Positions 23,431-32,341 of a DNA stretch of 49,098 nt are shown here, one piece after another; the stretch's first letter is position 1, and each line of letters starts with the position of its first letter. The DNA is from Vicinamibacterales bacterium (GTDB lineage Bacteria > Acidobacteriota > Vicinamibacteria > Vicinamibacterales > UBA2999), in assembly GCA_030680175.1 (NCBI GenBank), contig JAUXWO010000012.1, positions 1 through 49,098 on the forward strand. The letters run 5' to 3'. The position numbers were made by a program, and so were the translations under genes. Below the pieces are notes generated by a model. That model saw only the letters and a list, made by a program, of their open reading frames with translations, ran no database searches and had not been told where the DNA came from.

Positions 23431-24800
23431 TGATGTTCCACCGCCGTCTCCACCTTGTCCTTGCGCCGCTGGCCGCCTCGGCCGTGCTGGTGGTCTCCGC
23501 CCAGCAGCCGCCCCCGGCGGCGCCGGCGCCGCGCCAGCAATCGCAGATCGAGATCAGCCTGACGGGCGACGCGGGCGCGCCGCCGCGCCTGGCGGTGCCC
23601 GACTTCCTCGCGCCCTCCGATGATCCGGAGGCGCAGGAGATGGCGCGTACCATCGCGCAGGTGCTGTGGGACGACCTGCAGTTCGAGCGCGAGTTCTACA
23701 TGATCCCGCGCGACACGTACCGGACGATCCCGGCCGCGCCGTCGCTCGGCGAGGCGCCGTTCGACCGGTGGCGCGAACTCGGGGCGGACGGGCTGGTCGT
23801 CGGGTCGGTGTCGAAGACCGGCAACACGGTGCGGGTCGAGATGCGGCTGCTGAACGTGCGGGGCCGGCAGCAGATCTACGCGCGCGAGTACAGCGGGTCG
23901 GCGGCGAACCCCCGGCTCTACGCCCACACGATGGCCGACGAGCTGCACCAGAGCCAGCGCGCCCTCCGCGGGGTGGCGCGGACGCGGCTCGCCTTCTCCT
24001 CCGATCGCAACCGGGAGCGCGTGGCGGGCCCGATCGACAACCGCGAGGTGAAGGAGATCTACGTCGCCGACTACGATGGCGCGAACCAGCGGCGCATCAC
24101 GGTCAACCGCTCGCTCAACATCATGCCGAGCTGGTCGCCCGATGGCCGGTCGCTCGTCTACACCTCCTACCGGCGCGGCTACCCGGAGCTGCTCATTTCG
24201 AACATCTTCCAGGGGACGCTCGAGACGCCGCTCGGCGACAGGGGCCAGAGCATGCTCGGGGTCTTCTCTCCGGATGGCACCCGGATCGCGTTTGCGTCGA
24301 ACCGCGACGGCAACAGCGAGATCTACGTGATGAACCGCGATGGCTCCGGCCTGCGGCGTCTCACCACCCACCCGGGCGCCGACATCACGCCGACCTGGTC
24401 GCCGACTGGGACCCAGATCGCCTTCACGTCCGATCGGACCGGGTCACCGCAGGTCTGGATCATCGGCGCCGACGGGCTCAACCTCCGCCGGCTCACCTAC
24501 GAGTCGTATGCCGACCGGGCGACGTGGTCGCCGGCGCCGTACAACGAGATCGCGTTCGCCGCGCGCACGGGGCCCGGGTTCGACATCAAGATCTACAATC
24601 TGGCCGAGGGGCAGACCCGCCAGATCACCTTCGGCGAAGGCACCAACGAGAGCCCGGCGTGGTCGCCGAACGGACGCCATCTGGCGTTCACGTCCACGCG
24701 GGCGGGCCGCACCCAGATCTTCTCGATCGATCGGGACGGCCGCAATCTGCGGCAGCTCACCCGCGAGGGCAACAACTTCACGCCGCACTGGTCGCAGTAG
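23430..24800 (+). CDS. tolB: Tol-Pal beta-propeller protein TolB
   Basis: A 456-residue periplasmic protein. A signal peptide (about 1-24) is followed by the TolB N-terminal domain (about 35-185) and a propeller of WD40-like PD40 repeats with motifs such as SWSPDGRSLVYTS, FSPDGTRIAFASNRDG and TWSPTGTQIAFTSDR. The ATG overlaps the tolA stop by one base. It binds Pal and the TolA C-terminus. Confidence 0.94.
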   Translation: MMFHRRLHLVLAPLAASAVLVVSAQQPPPAAPAPRQQSQIEISLTGDAGAPPRLAVPDFLAPSDDPEAQEMARTIAQVLWDDLQFEREFYMIPRDTYRTIPAAPSLGEAPFDRWRELGADGLVVGSVSKTGNTVRVEMRLLNVRGRQQIYAREYSGSAANPRLYAHTMADELHQSQRALRGVARTRLAFSSDRNRERVAGPIDNREVKEIYVADYDGANQRRITVNRSLNIMPSWSPDGRSLVYTSYRRGYPELLISNIFQGTLETPLGDRGQSMLGVFSPDGTRIAFASNRDGNSEIYVMNRDGSGLRRLTTHPGADITPTWSPTGTQIAFTSDRTGSPQVWIIGADGLNLRRLTYESYADRATWSPAPYNEIAFAARTGPGFDIKIYNLAEGQTRQITFGEGTNESPAWSPNGRHLAFTSTRAGRTQIFSIDRDGRNLRQLTREGNNFTPHWSQ

Positions 24801-24854
24801 CGACGGCCGTTTCCCGGGTTCGCACGACGCGCCACACGATTCCCCCGCACAAGG

Positions 24855-25436
24855 ATGCGAATGATGAAGCGACAGACTCGACTCCAGCTCGCGATGGTAG
24901 TGCTCCTGCTCGTCGCCGTGGGCGCCTGCGCCAAGAAGACCCCGCCCGTGGCGCGCCCGGCGCCGCCGCCGGCCACCGGCGCCACGGCCGTCCCCACGCC
25001 GCCGCTGCCGCCCGAGCCCGTGTCGGAACCGGTGCCCGTGCCGCCGATGCCCGAAGAGGACGAAATCGGCTCGCGGTCGCTCGACGACCTGAATCGCGAG
25101 TCGCCCCTGCAGCCCGCGTTCTTCGCCTACGACGCCTCGGAGGTGACGCCCGCCGCCCAGGCGGCCCTGCAGGCGAATGCGGCCATCCTCCGGAAGTACC
25201 CGACGTGGCAGGTCACCATCGAAGGCCATTGCGACGAACGTGGCACGGCCGAGTACAATCTGGCTCTGGGCGAGCGGCGCGCGTTGACGGCGCGCGACTA
25301 CCTGATTTCCCTGGGCATTGCCGCCGATCGGCTGCGCACGGTCAGCTACGGCAAGGAATTCCCCTTCGAGCCGGGCAGTAACGAAGGCGCCTGGGCGAAG
25401 AACCGGCGCGCGCACTTCGTCATCACCGCGCGATGA
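24855..25436 (+). CDS. pal: Peptidoglycan-associated lipoprotein Pal
   Basis: A 193-residue outer-membrane lipoprotein. The lipobox is AVGAC (Cys25, or Cys22 if the Met at 24864 is the start). A Pro-rich linker of about 50 residues is followed by an OmpA-type peptidoglycan-binding domain (about 85-193) with FFAYDASEVTP, IEGHCDERGTAEYNLALGE and a C-terminal NRRAHFVI. It anchors the outer membrane to the wall and closes the Tol-Pal core. Confidence 0.94.
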   Translation: MRMMKRQTRLQLAMVVLLLVAVGACAKKTPPVARPAPPPATGATAVPTPPLPPEPVSEPVPVPPMPEEDEIGSRSLDDLNRESPLQPAFFAYDASEVTPAAQAALQANAAILRKYPTWQVTIEGHCDERGTAEYNLALGERRALTARDYLISLGIAADRLRTVSYGKEFPFEPGSNEGAWAKNRRAHFVITAR

Positions 25437-25486
25437 ACGCGGCGCGCGCGTGCCATCCCGCGCATGCGGATGAGGCCAGACCAGCT

Positions 25487-26344
25487 ATGACCAGACTGCC
25501 CGGCGCCATCGTGATGTGCGCCCTGATCTTCGGCGGGACGCTTCCCGCCGAGGCCCAGCGGCGCGAACAGCAGCAGACGATGGCCGACATCAGGATTCTG
25601 CAGGAGCAGACGCAGCAGCTGCAGCTGGCACTTGCGTCGCTGGCCGAGACCCTCGCGGCGCTCAATGCGCGCCTCGACGACCAGGCGGGCGTCACGCGCA
25701 AGGCGTTTGCCGACCAGAAGCTCCTGTCGGACACCGTGTCGGCCGACATCCGCGTGGTGCGCGAGCGCGTCGACGAGACGAACGTCCGCATCACCTCCCT
25801 CTCGCAGGAGGTCGAGGCGATGCGCCTCACCATCCCGGCGATGAGCTACGCGCCCGGGGGCGGCGCCCCGGCCCCGCCGGCGGCCGACCCCGCCGGCACC
25901 GAGACGGCCATGGGGGCGGTCCCGCCGCCCGCGCAGGCCGCGCCTCCGGGCATGTCCCCCCAGCGGCTCTTCGATACGGCGTGGGCCGACTACACGTCGG
26001 GCCAGTGGACGCTCGCGATCGAGGGGTTCAATACCTATATCCGGACGTTCCCGCGGAGCGAGCTGTCCGACGACGCCCAGCACTATATCGGGGAGAGCTA
26101 CTACAGCGAGGGACGGTTCACGGATGCCATCGAGGCGTACAACCGTGTGATTGCCGACTACCCCACCGGCGATCAGGTGCCGAACGCGTACTACAAGCGC
26201 GGGCTGGCCTTCGACCGGCTCGGGCAGGTGGACCAGGCGCGGCAGTCCTTCGAAGTGGTCGTGCGGGACTACCCCGACACGACCGCCGGGACGCTGGCGC
26301 AGCAGAACCTCGATCGGCTCACGCAGCGCCGGCCCCCAGGGTAA
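25487..26344 (+). CDS. cpoB: Cell division coordinator CpoB (YbgF)
   Basis: A periplasmic protein of 285 residues. A signal peptide ending near AEA leads into a coiled coil (about 25-110, rich in Gln, Leu and Asp), an Ala/Pro linker and three TPR repeats (about 155-280, with FDTAWADYTSGQWTLAIEGF and the typical AYYKRGLAFDRLG). A start at 25433 overlapping the pal stop as ATGA is also possible, but it would put 18 polar residues before the signal peptide. It coordinates wall synthesis with Tol-driven constriction. Confidence 0.88.
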   Translation: MTRLPGAIVMCALIFGGTLPAEAQRREQQQTMADIRILQEQTQQLQLALASLAETLAALNARLDDQAGVTRKAFADQKLLSDTVSADIRVVRERVDETNVRITSLSQEVEAMRLTIPAMSYAPGGGAPAPPAADPAGTETAMGAVPPPAQAAPPGMSPQRLFDTAWADYTSGQWTLAIEGFNTYIRTFPRSELSDDAQHYIGESYYSEGRFTDAIEAYNRVIADYPTGDQVPNAYYKRGLAFDRLGQVDQARQSFEVVVRDYPDTTAGTLAQQNLDRLTQRRPPG

Positions 26345-26348
26345 GACC

Positions 26349-26366
26349 GGCCGCGTGCGTGCGGCC
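26349..26366. terminator. Short GC hairpin after cpoB
   Basis: GGCCGC (26349-26354) and GCGGCC (26361-26366) form a perfect 6-bp stem with a 6-base loop, right after the cpoB stop. There is no T tract; it may weakly separate ssb from the tol operon. Confidence 0.35.
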
Positions 26367-26428
26367 ATCCGGCACGGCAGATCGACACACACACACCACG
26401 AAGGTCAGAGAAAGCGAGACGGAACGAT

Positions 26429-26860
26429 ATGGGCAGCGTGAACAAGGCGATCCTGGTGGGCAATCTCGGCCGTGATGCGGAAGTGCGCTTCACGCCCAGC
26501 GGGCAGGCGGTGGCCAGCTTCAGCATCGCCACGACCGAGAACTGGACGTCGAAGGACGGCGAGAAGAAGGAACAGACCGAGTGGCACAAGATCGTGCTGT
26601 GGGGGAAGAGCGCCGAGACGCTGCAGCCCTACCTCACGAAGGGCAAGCAGATCTACGTCGAGGGCCGCCTCCAGACGCGCAACTGGGAGAAGGACGGCCA
26701 GAAGCACTACACCACCGAGGTGAAGGCCGACCGGATCGTGCTGCTCGGCGGCGGGAGCCGCGGCGGTGAGCGCAGCGATCGCGGCGACAGCGGCGGCGGT
26801 TCCTACGCCGATCCGATGCGCGACCAGAGCCCCATCACCGACGACGACATCCCGTTCTAG
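26429..26860 (+). CDS. ssb: Single-stranded DNA-binding protein
   Basis: A 143-residue SSB. It has the OB fold (about 1-108, with [19 protein letters not shown] and [12 protein letters not shown]) and a short Gly/Ser/Arg linker. The acidic tail ends DDDIPF, which binds partner proteins. It follows cpoB after 84 bp and is probably expressed from its own signals. Confidence 0.95.
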   Translation: MGSVNKAILVGNLGRDAEVRFTPSGQAVASFSIATTENWTSKDGEKKEQTEWHKIVLWGKSAETLQPYLTKGKQIYVEGRLQTRNWEKDGQKHYTTEVKADRIVLLGGGSRGGERSDRGDSGGGSYADPMRDQSPITDDDIPF

Positions 26861-26876
26861 GCGCGCCACCGAGGTC

Positions 26877-27016
26877 ACGGACAAACACGAAGGACACGAA
26901 GGCCACGAAGCCAACACGAAGTTACATATTCAGGGATCCGGTCGCACACACCGGGGCCCCAGAACCCGTAACGTCCTGTTGTCTTCGTGGCCTTCGTGTC
27001 CTTCGTGTTTGTACGT
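26877..27016. repeat. ACGAAGG palindromic repeat, element 3 (no insert)
   Basis: A 140-bp element between converging genes. Arms of 34 bp (26877-26910 and 26983-27016) match at 33 positions; they consist of ACAAACACGAAGG followed by ACACGAAGGCC and ACGAAG. This copy shows the arm without the 76-bp unit found in the two other copies. It could act as a two-way terminator for ssb and the cupin gene. Confidence 0.88.
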
Positions 27017-27022
27017 CGTCAA

Positions 27023-27376
27023 CTAGGAACGCCCGTAGCGATCCTCCAGCCTCACGACGTCGTCGACCTCCGGCGTCGAGACCTCCATCAGGTCGGTGTC
27101 TTCGATCGCGGTCATCCGGTGAATCGTGCCGGGCGTGACGTGGACGGCGTCGCCGGGGCCCATCTCCCGGCTCGTGAGCGCGCCCCCCTGCGGCCCGGTC
27201 TCGAAGAGCATCCGCCCCGCCCAGACGAAGATCGTCTCGTCCTTCTGGTTGTGGTACTGGAGGCTCAGGGCGTGGCCCTTCGTGATGTGCAGGTGCTTAC
27301 CGACGTACCGGTCGGTTCGCGCCCACCACAGTTCGTAGCCCCAGGGCTTCTCCACCCGGGTCATCCCATCGGTCAC
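27023..27376 (-). CDS. Cupin, mannose-6-phosphate isomerase type II-like
   Basis: A 117-residue protein of the PF01050 cupin type found at the C-terminus of bifunctional ManC. Metal-ligand motifs include QYHNQKDE and HVTPGTIHR, and it starts with VEKPWGYELWW. AAAGGAG lies 9 bases before the GTG start at 27376 and inside the end of ptsI, so it is coupled to the PTS operon. It probably acts on a sugar phosphate; the exact reaction is not clear. As a stand-alone domain it lacks the guanylyltransferase half of ManC. Confidence 0.82.
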   Translation of the reverse strand: MTDGMTRVEKPWGYELWWARTDRYVGKHLHITKGHALSLQYHNQKDETIFVWAGRMLFETGPQGGALTSREMGPGDAVHVTPGTIHRMTAIEDTDLMEVSTPEVDDVVRLEDRYGRS

Positions 27377-27378
27377 GA

Positions 27379-29127
27379 TCAGCGTCTCCTTTCGCCGTCA
27401 CGGCGGCTGCCGGCGGCGGCCAGTGCATCGAAGAGGTGGTGCTCGACATCGGCGGCGGTGGACAGCCGCAGGACCTCGCGCGCCAGGCGCCGGGCATCGC
27501 CGGCGTGCAGATCGAGCACGACCTCGCGCGCCATCGGAAGCGCGGCCGGGGTCATGCTGAAGCTCGTCAATCCGAGTCCGACGAGCAGCCCGAGCAGCGC
27601 GGGGTCGGACGCCATTTCGCCGCACACCGACACGGGGATCCCCTGCCGGGCCGCGGCCCGCCGCACGAGGCGCAGCAGGCGCAGCATCGCGGGGTGCAGC
27701 GGCTCGTAGTACTCCGAGACGCGATCGTCGGTGCGATCGACGGCCAGCGTGTACTGGATCAGGTCGTTCGTGCCGATCGTGAAGAAGTCGACCTCGGGGG
27801 CGAGCAGGTCGGCCGCAACGGCCGCCGCCGGCACCTCGATCATGATGCCGACCGGAATCCCGGCGTCCACGCCGAGGCTGGCGGCGGCCTCGCGCATCAA
27901 CGCGCGCGCCTGCCGCACTTCCTCGACCGCGGTCACGAACGGGAACATCACGCGCAGGGGGCCGAAGGCGGCCGCACGCACCAGCGCGCGCAACTGCGTG
28001 CGCAGCAGGTCCGGGCGCGCGAGGCCCAGGCGCACTCCCCGCAGGCCGCGGCGTGAGGAGCGGCGGCCCGTGGCGCCCCGTGCGCTCACCTGCCGCTCGT
28101 CGAGGTCGAAGGTGCGAATCGTCACGGGCCGGGGCGCCATATGGGTGACGAGGGCGCGGTACACCTCGAACTGCCGGTCCTCGGCGATCTCCTCGAGCGG
28201 GAGCCCCCCGAGCATGAACTCGGATCGATAAAGCCCCACCCCCTCCGCCCCGCACGCGGCGATGGCGGGCAGGTCCTCGAGGAGCTCGATGTTGACCTCG
28301 AGCCGGATCGGCACGCCATCGGCGGTGGCCACCGTGGCCGGCGCGCCGCCGGCGAGCGGCGCCGGACGGACACGCGGGCGGCGCGTGGCGCGCTCCTGCG
28401 CGCCGGCCAGCGCGTCCGGCGTCGGATCGACGATCAGTTCCCCCGTCGTGCCGTCGATGACGAGCGGCGTCCCTGCCGTGATCCGGGTACTGGCGTCGTG
28501 CAGGCCGACCACGGCCGGGACCTTCAGCGACCGCGCCAGGATCGCCGTGTGGTACGTGCGGCTGCCGGCGTCGGTGGCGAAGCCCTGGATGCGGTTCCAG
28601 TCGAGCTGCGCGGCCAGCGAGGCCGTGAGCTCGTCGGCGACGAGCAGGCAGGGGCCGTCCACGTCCCGCAGGAGATCGCCGGGGTCGGTGCCCTGGTGGC
28701 GCAGGTTGAGCCGGACGCGGCCCGCGACATCCGCGACGTCGCTCTCGCGTTCGCGCAGGTAGGCGTCCTCGACCGTCGCGAACACCTCGCACAGTTCCTC
28801 ATACGCGCGGTGCACGGCCCACGCGGCGTTCACGCGCTCGGTCCGCACGAGGTCGGCGGCCCGGTCGAAGAACAGCGGGTCGTCGAGGATCAGGATCTGC
28901 GCATCGAAGAGCGAAGCCAGTTCATGCCCGCGCGCCGACGCGATCCGCGTCCGGATGTCCTGCAGCTGCTCGCGCGATCGATCGCGGGCCGCCTCGAGCG
29001 CCGCGACCTCCCGCGCCACCCGCTCCGGAGGAATGGGAAACCGGACGACGTCGCTTCGCTGGGTCAGGACGATCGCGCGCCCGACGGCCACGCCGGGCGA
29101 GACGCCGATGCCGTTCAGCCGTTCCAC
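27379..29127 (-). CDS. ptsI: PTS enzyme I (phosphoenolpyruvate-protein phosphotransferase)
   Basis: A 582-residue enzyme that passes phosphate from PEP to HPr. The phosphohistidine is His193 in GSRTYHTAILARS, where the usual Ser before His is Tyr. The C-terminal PEP-binding barrel carries LYRSEFMLGG, IRTFDLDERQ, FFTIGTNDLIQYTLAVDR and the active Cys in VSVCGEMASDP. The ATG overlaps the HPr gene by 13 bp. No sugar permease (EIIB/EIIC) is in the window, so this set looks regulatory. Confidence 0.93.
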   Translation of the reverse strand: MERLNGIGVSPGVAVGRAIVLTQRSDVVRFPIPPERVAREVAALEAARDRSREQLQDIRTRIASARGHELASLFDAQILILDDPLFFDRAADLVRTERVNAAWAVHRAYEELCEVFATVEDAYLRERESDVADVAGRVRLNLRHQGTDPGDLLRDVDGPCLLVADELTASLAAQLDWNRIQGFATDAGSRTYHTAILARSLKVPAVVGLHDASTRITAGTPLVIDGTTGELIVDPTPDALAGAQERATRRPRVRPAPLAGGAPATVATADGVPIRLEVNIELLEDLPAIAACGAEGVGLYRSEFMLGGLPLEEIAEDRQFEVYRALVTHMAPRPVTIRTFDLDERQVSARGATGRRSSRRGLRGVRLGLARPDLLRTQLRALVRAAAFGPLRVMFPFVTAVEEVRQARALMREAAASLGVDAGIPVGIMIEVPAAAVAADLLAPEVDFFTIGTNDLIQYTLAVDRTDDRVSEYYEPLHPAMLRLLRLVRRAAARQGIPVSVCGEMASDPALLGLLVGLGLTSFSMTPAALPMAREVVLDLHAGDARRLAREVLRLSTAADVEHHLFDALAAAGSRRDGERRR

Positions 29128-29393
29128 ATGTCTTCTCCGAAACCGCTCCCCACGAGTGCGGCGAGGGCTTCCGCGGCGTCCACCTCATCGGGGCCGTCCG
29201 CCGTGATGGTGATGGTCGTGCCCCAGGAGGCGGCGAGCAGCAGGATGCCCATGATGCTCTTGCCGTCCATCGTCCGGCCGTCGCGGCCGACGCGGATCTG
29301 CGACTGATACCGCGTCGCGAGGTGGACGAAGCGCGCCGCCGCCCGCGCATGCAGGCCCAGTTGATTGCGAATCGTCACGTCTCGGCTGGTCAT
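29115..29393 (-). CDS. ptsH: PTS phosphocarrier HPr
   Basis: A 92-residue HPr. His15 (GLHARAAARF) takes phosphate from enzyme I. Ser46 (GKSIMG) is the site used by HPr kinase, whose gene is three genes upstream. The open frame extends 24 codons further, but MTSRDVTIRNQ is the usual HPr beginning and gives the canonical residue numbers. It overlaps ptsI. Confidence 0.93.
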   Translation of the reverse strand: MTSRDVTIRNQLGLHARAAARFVHLATRYQSQIRVGRDGRTMDGKSIMGILLLAASWGTTITITADGPDEVDAAEALAALVGSGFGEDMWNG

Positions 29394-29400
29394 GGCGTCC

Positions 29401-29811
29401 TCAGGTCCCGGCATTTCCTTGGAGCAGATCCGAGGCCACCCAGATCGCGTTCCGTCCGTGTTCACGGATCTGACGTCCCACTTCGCGGACGTCGGCCACG
29501 TCGCGCAGGCTCGAGAGCTTGATGAGCATGGGCAGGTTGACGCCCGTCACGACCTCGATCTTCTGCGTCTCGAGGAAGGTGATGGCGAGGTTCGAGGGCG
29601 TACCGCCGAACATGTCGGTCAGCACCACCACGCCTTCCGGTCCCTGGACCCGGTCGATGGCCGCGGCCAGCTCCGCCCGGGCGTCCTGCACATCGTCGTG
29701 CCAGCCGATCGAGAGGGCGGCGAAGCTCGGCAGGTCTCCGACGATCGTTTCGGCGGCGTTGACGAGTTCCGTGGCCAGCTGGCCGTGGGTGACAACCACG
29801 ACGCCAATCAT
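29401..29811 (-). CDS. PTS EIIA component, mannose/fructose type
   Basis: A 136-residue single-domain EIIA-Man (PF03610). The phospho-acceptor His9 lies in VVVTHGQLA, and the DMFGGTPSN motif is near residue 67. The ATG overlaps the rapZ stop as ATGA. Without EIIB, EIIC or EIID partners it probably acts as a phosphorylation-dependent regulator, as proposed for similar hprK-EIIA-HPr clusters in alphaproteobacteria. Confidence 0.9.
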   Translation of the reverse strand: MIGVVVVTHGQLATELVNAAETIVGDLPSFAALSIGWHDDVQDARAELAAAIDRVQGPEGVVVLTDMFGGTPSNLAITFLETQKIEVVTGVNLPMLIKLSSLRDVADVREVGRQIREHGRNAIWVASDLLQGNAGT

Positions 29812-30725
29812 GCCCCACTCTCCTTTCCGATGTCGCGGTGCCGCACACGGGTCGTGACGGCCGCGAGCCCGGCGAACTCCCGCCTGAGCAGCTCCGCGAG
29901 GTACACGGATCGATGGCGGCCGCCGGTGCAGCCCACGGCGACCGTCAGGTAGCTCTTCCCTTCGGTCACGTACTGCGGCACGAGGAAGCGCAGGAAGGCG
30001 ATCAGCTTCTTCACGAACTGGCGCGTCGCCGGTTGCCGTCGCAGGTACGCCTTGACCCCGGCATCGCGCCCCGTCTTCGGGCGCAGCCCCGGCACGAAGT
30101 GCGGGTTGGGCAGGAAGCGCGCATCGAAGACCAGGTCGGCGTCGAGCGGCAGGCCGTGCTTGAAGCCGAAGCTCTCGAACGTCAACACGAGGCGCGCGCG
30201 CTTCTTCCGGTCCCGCGACACGGCGAGGAACACCTGGCGCAACTCGTGCACCGTCAGATCGGACGTGTCGACGGTCTCGTCGGCGAGCGCGCGGATCTTC
30301 GCGAGCTTCACGCGCTCGTCGCGGACGGCGTCGGCCACCGGCAGGCCGGGCGCGAACGGATGCGGCCGCCGCGTTTCGCTGAACCGTCGCAGCAGCGCGG
30401 CCTCGCTCGCTTCCAGGAAGATGAGCGCCGGGTTCAGCCCCGTGATCTTGCGGAGCGCGCGGTAGACCCTGGGGAACTCGGTCAGAAACCGCTTCTCGCG
30501 GACGTCGACGACCACGGCGACCTTCGGGTTGTCCGCGTCCTCGCGCTGCGAGAGGTTCGCCAGCACGGGGAGCAGCGCCACGGGCAGGTTGTCGACGCAG
30601 TAGTACCCGAGATCCTCGAGCGCGCGGATCGCCTGCGACTTGCCCGCCCCCGACTGCCCCGTCAGCACCACGAAGTTGGCGCTGGCCGCACGCGACCGCA
30701 GCCGCCTGGCCTTGGCGGCGCTCAC
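29808..30725 (-). CDS. rapZ: RNase adapter / nucleotide-binding protein RapZ (YvcJ)
   Basis: A 305-residue protein. Walker A is GQSGAGKS (about 23-30), followed by YYCVDNLP and VVDVREKRF. A C-terminal domain has FGFKHGLPLDADLVFDARFLPNP and GCTGGRHRSVYLAE. In E. coli RapZ controls the glmS-regulating small RNA; in Bacillus YvcJ has GTPase activity. The GTG start overlaps the hprK stop (GTGA). Its target in this organism is unknown. Confidence 0.92.
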   Translation of the reverse strand: MSAAKARRLRSRAASANFVVLTGQSGAGKSQAIRALEDLGYYCVDNLPVALLPVLANLSQREDADNPKVAVVVDVREKRFLTEFPRVYRALRKITGLNPALIFLEASEAALLRRFSETRRPHPFAPGLPVADAVRDERVKLAKIRALADETVDTSDLTVHELRQVFLAVSRDRKKRARLVLTFESFGFKHGLPLDADLVFDARFLPNPHFVPGLRPKTGRDAGVKAYLRRQPATRQFVKKLIAFLRFLVPQYVTEGKSYLTVAVGCTGGRHRSVYLAELLRREFAGLAAVTTRVRHRDIGKESGA

Positions 30726-31726
30726 AGCAGCCCTCCCCCCTCGAGGTCGTCGTCGGCGCTCAGGTCGGCGGCGGAGGTGGACGCGTGCCTGAGCCGGTCG
30801 TCGAGCCGCGCGGCGAGCGCGCGGGCCGCGTGGATGCCGCGCGACTTCAGCAGCTGGTTCCGCGCCGCGACCTCGACGAGGATCGCGAGGTTGCGCCCGG
30901 GGGCGACGGGCGTCCGGATGACGGGCACCGGCACGCCCAGCAGATCGAAGTACGCGTCGTCGAGCCCGAGGCGGTCGTACTCGCGCTGCGGATCCCAGCG
31001 TTCGAGGTGCACGACGAGCTCGACGCGCTTGGAATGGCGCGTGGACGCGACGCCGTAGAGGTCCTGGATGTTGATCAGCCCGATGCCCCGCACTTCCATG
31101 TGATGCCGCGTCAACTCGGGACACGTGCCGATGACGACCGACTGCGCCCGGCGCCGCACCTCGACGGCGTCGTCGGCGACGAGGCGATGGCCGCGGACGA
31201 CCAGATCGAGGGCGCACTCGCTCTTGCCGATGCCGCTCTCGCCGACGATCAGCACGCCGAGTCCGAGGATGTCGAGCAGCACGCCGTGGACGATCTCACG
31301 CTCCGCGAGCCGGTCCTCCAGCAGGGCCGTCAGCTTGCCGATGGCGGTCGCGGTGGTGACCGGCGAGACGAGAAGCGGGATCCCGGCATGGTCCGCCTCG
31401 AGGGGCAGTTCCGGCGGCACCGCCAGGTCGCCGGTCACGAGCAGGCACGGCACACCGGTCGCAAACGACTGCGCCAGGACGCGCCGCCGCTCGCCGGCGG
31501 CCAGGCCCTCCAGATACCGGATCTCGCTCTCGCCGTAGATGAGGACCCGGCCCGGCTGGAGGTACTCGTGGAAGCCGGCCAGCGCGAGGCCGGTCTTCTG
31601 GATGTACGGACTCGTGATCGGCCGGTCGAGTCCGCCGCCGCCGGCGATCAGCGCCAGCGGCAGGCCGATCGTCTCGGGGCGGAGCTCGAGCAGCGTGCCG
31701 ACCGAGACGGTGGGAACCGTGGACAT
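30722..31726 (-). CDS. hprK: HPr kinase/phosphorylase
   Basis: A 334-residue protein that phosphorylates or dephosphorylates Ser46 of HPr. It has an N-terminal domain (about 1-135), a catalytic domain with His147 (VHGVL), Walker A GESGIGKSE (162-170) and the family signature GIGLINIQDLYGVASTR near residue 215. The ATG at 31726 has GGGGA upstream; a GTG 12 bases earlier is the alternative. It is adjacent to rapZ, EIIA and HPr. Confidence 0.93.
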   Translation of the reverse strand: MSTVPTVSVGTLLELRPETIGLPLALIAGGGGLDRPITSPYIQKTGLALAGFHEYLQPGRVLIYGESEIRYLEGLAAGERRRVLAQSFATGVPCLLVTGDLAVPPELPLEADHAGIPLLVSPVTTATAIGKLTALLEDRLAEREIVHGVLLDILGLGVLIVGESGIGKSECALDLVVRGHRLVADDAVEVRRRAQSVVIGTCPELTRHHMEVRGIGLINIQDLYGVASTRHSKRVELVVHLERWDPQREYDRLGLDDAYFDLLGVPVPVIRTPVAPGRNLAILVEVAARNQLLKSRGIHAARALAARLDDRLRHASTSAADLSADDDLEGGGLL

Positions 31727-31744
31727 GGGTGTCCCCACGAGGGT

Positions 31745-32302
31745 TTACGCGTCCGGGGCGATCAATCCCAGGTGACCGTCCTTGCGCCGGTAGAGCACGG
31801 CCACGGACTCGGTCTTGGCGTCGCGGTAGACGAGGAACGGTTCGTCCCGGCCGTCGAGCGCGATGGCCGCTTCGTCGGCCGTCATCGGCTTCACGGCGTA
31901 GCGCACGGCGCGCACGATGCGCTGCTTCGGCGGCACGGTGAGCGGCGTCTCCTCGACGGGCGGCAGGGCCCGCGGCTGCCGCACCGACCGCGACGATTCG
32001 CCGCGGCGCTTCCGCTCCTGCCACTTCCCCTTGGCCTTCTGCGCCTGGTGCAGCACCTTCTCCACGGCGTCGGCGACGGCGATCTCCCACGTCTCGCCGC
32101 GGGCGATGGCGTGGAGGAAGCGCTCGCCCCGCGCGTGCAGGTTGAGTTCCACGACGCACTCGAACTTCTGCTTCGAGACGATCACGGACGCGGCAATGCC
32201 GCTGTCGTTGAGCTGCCGCAGCAGCTTGGCGAGCTTGCGGTCCACGAGCCGCCGGAGCCCCGGGGAAATGACGACTTTGCGACCAGTCAATTCAAGACGC
32301 AT
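31745..32302 (-). CDS. hpf: Ribosome hibernation promoting factor, long form
   Basis: A 185-residue protein. The S30AE domain (about 1-95) has a LRRLVDRKLAKLL helix, and a linker leads to the C-terminal dimerisation domain (about 125-185, with EPFLVYRDAKTESVAVLYRR). The long form pairs 70S ribosomes to 100S by itself. It lies just downstream of rpoN, the usual place in this cluster. Confidence 0.92.
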   Translation of the reverse strand: MRLELTGRKVVISPGLRRLVDRKLAKLLRQLNDSGIAASVIVSKQKFECVVELNLHARGERFLHAIARGETWEIAVADAVEKVLHQAQKAKGKWQERKRRGESSRSVRQPRALPPVEETPLTVPPKQRIVRAVRYAVKPMTADEAAIALDGRDEPFLVYRDAKTESVAVLYRRKDGHLGLIAPDA

Positions 32303-32341
32303 GATGTGCCACCGTTATGAACGCCGCCCCCGAAGGCGCGG

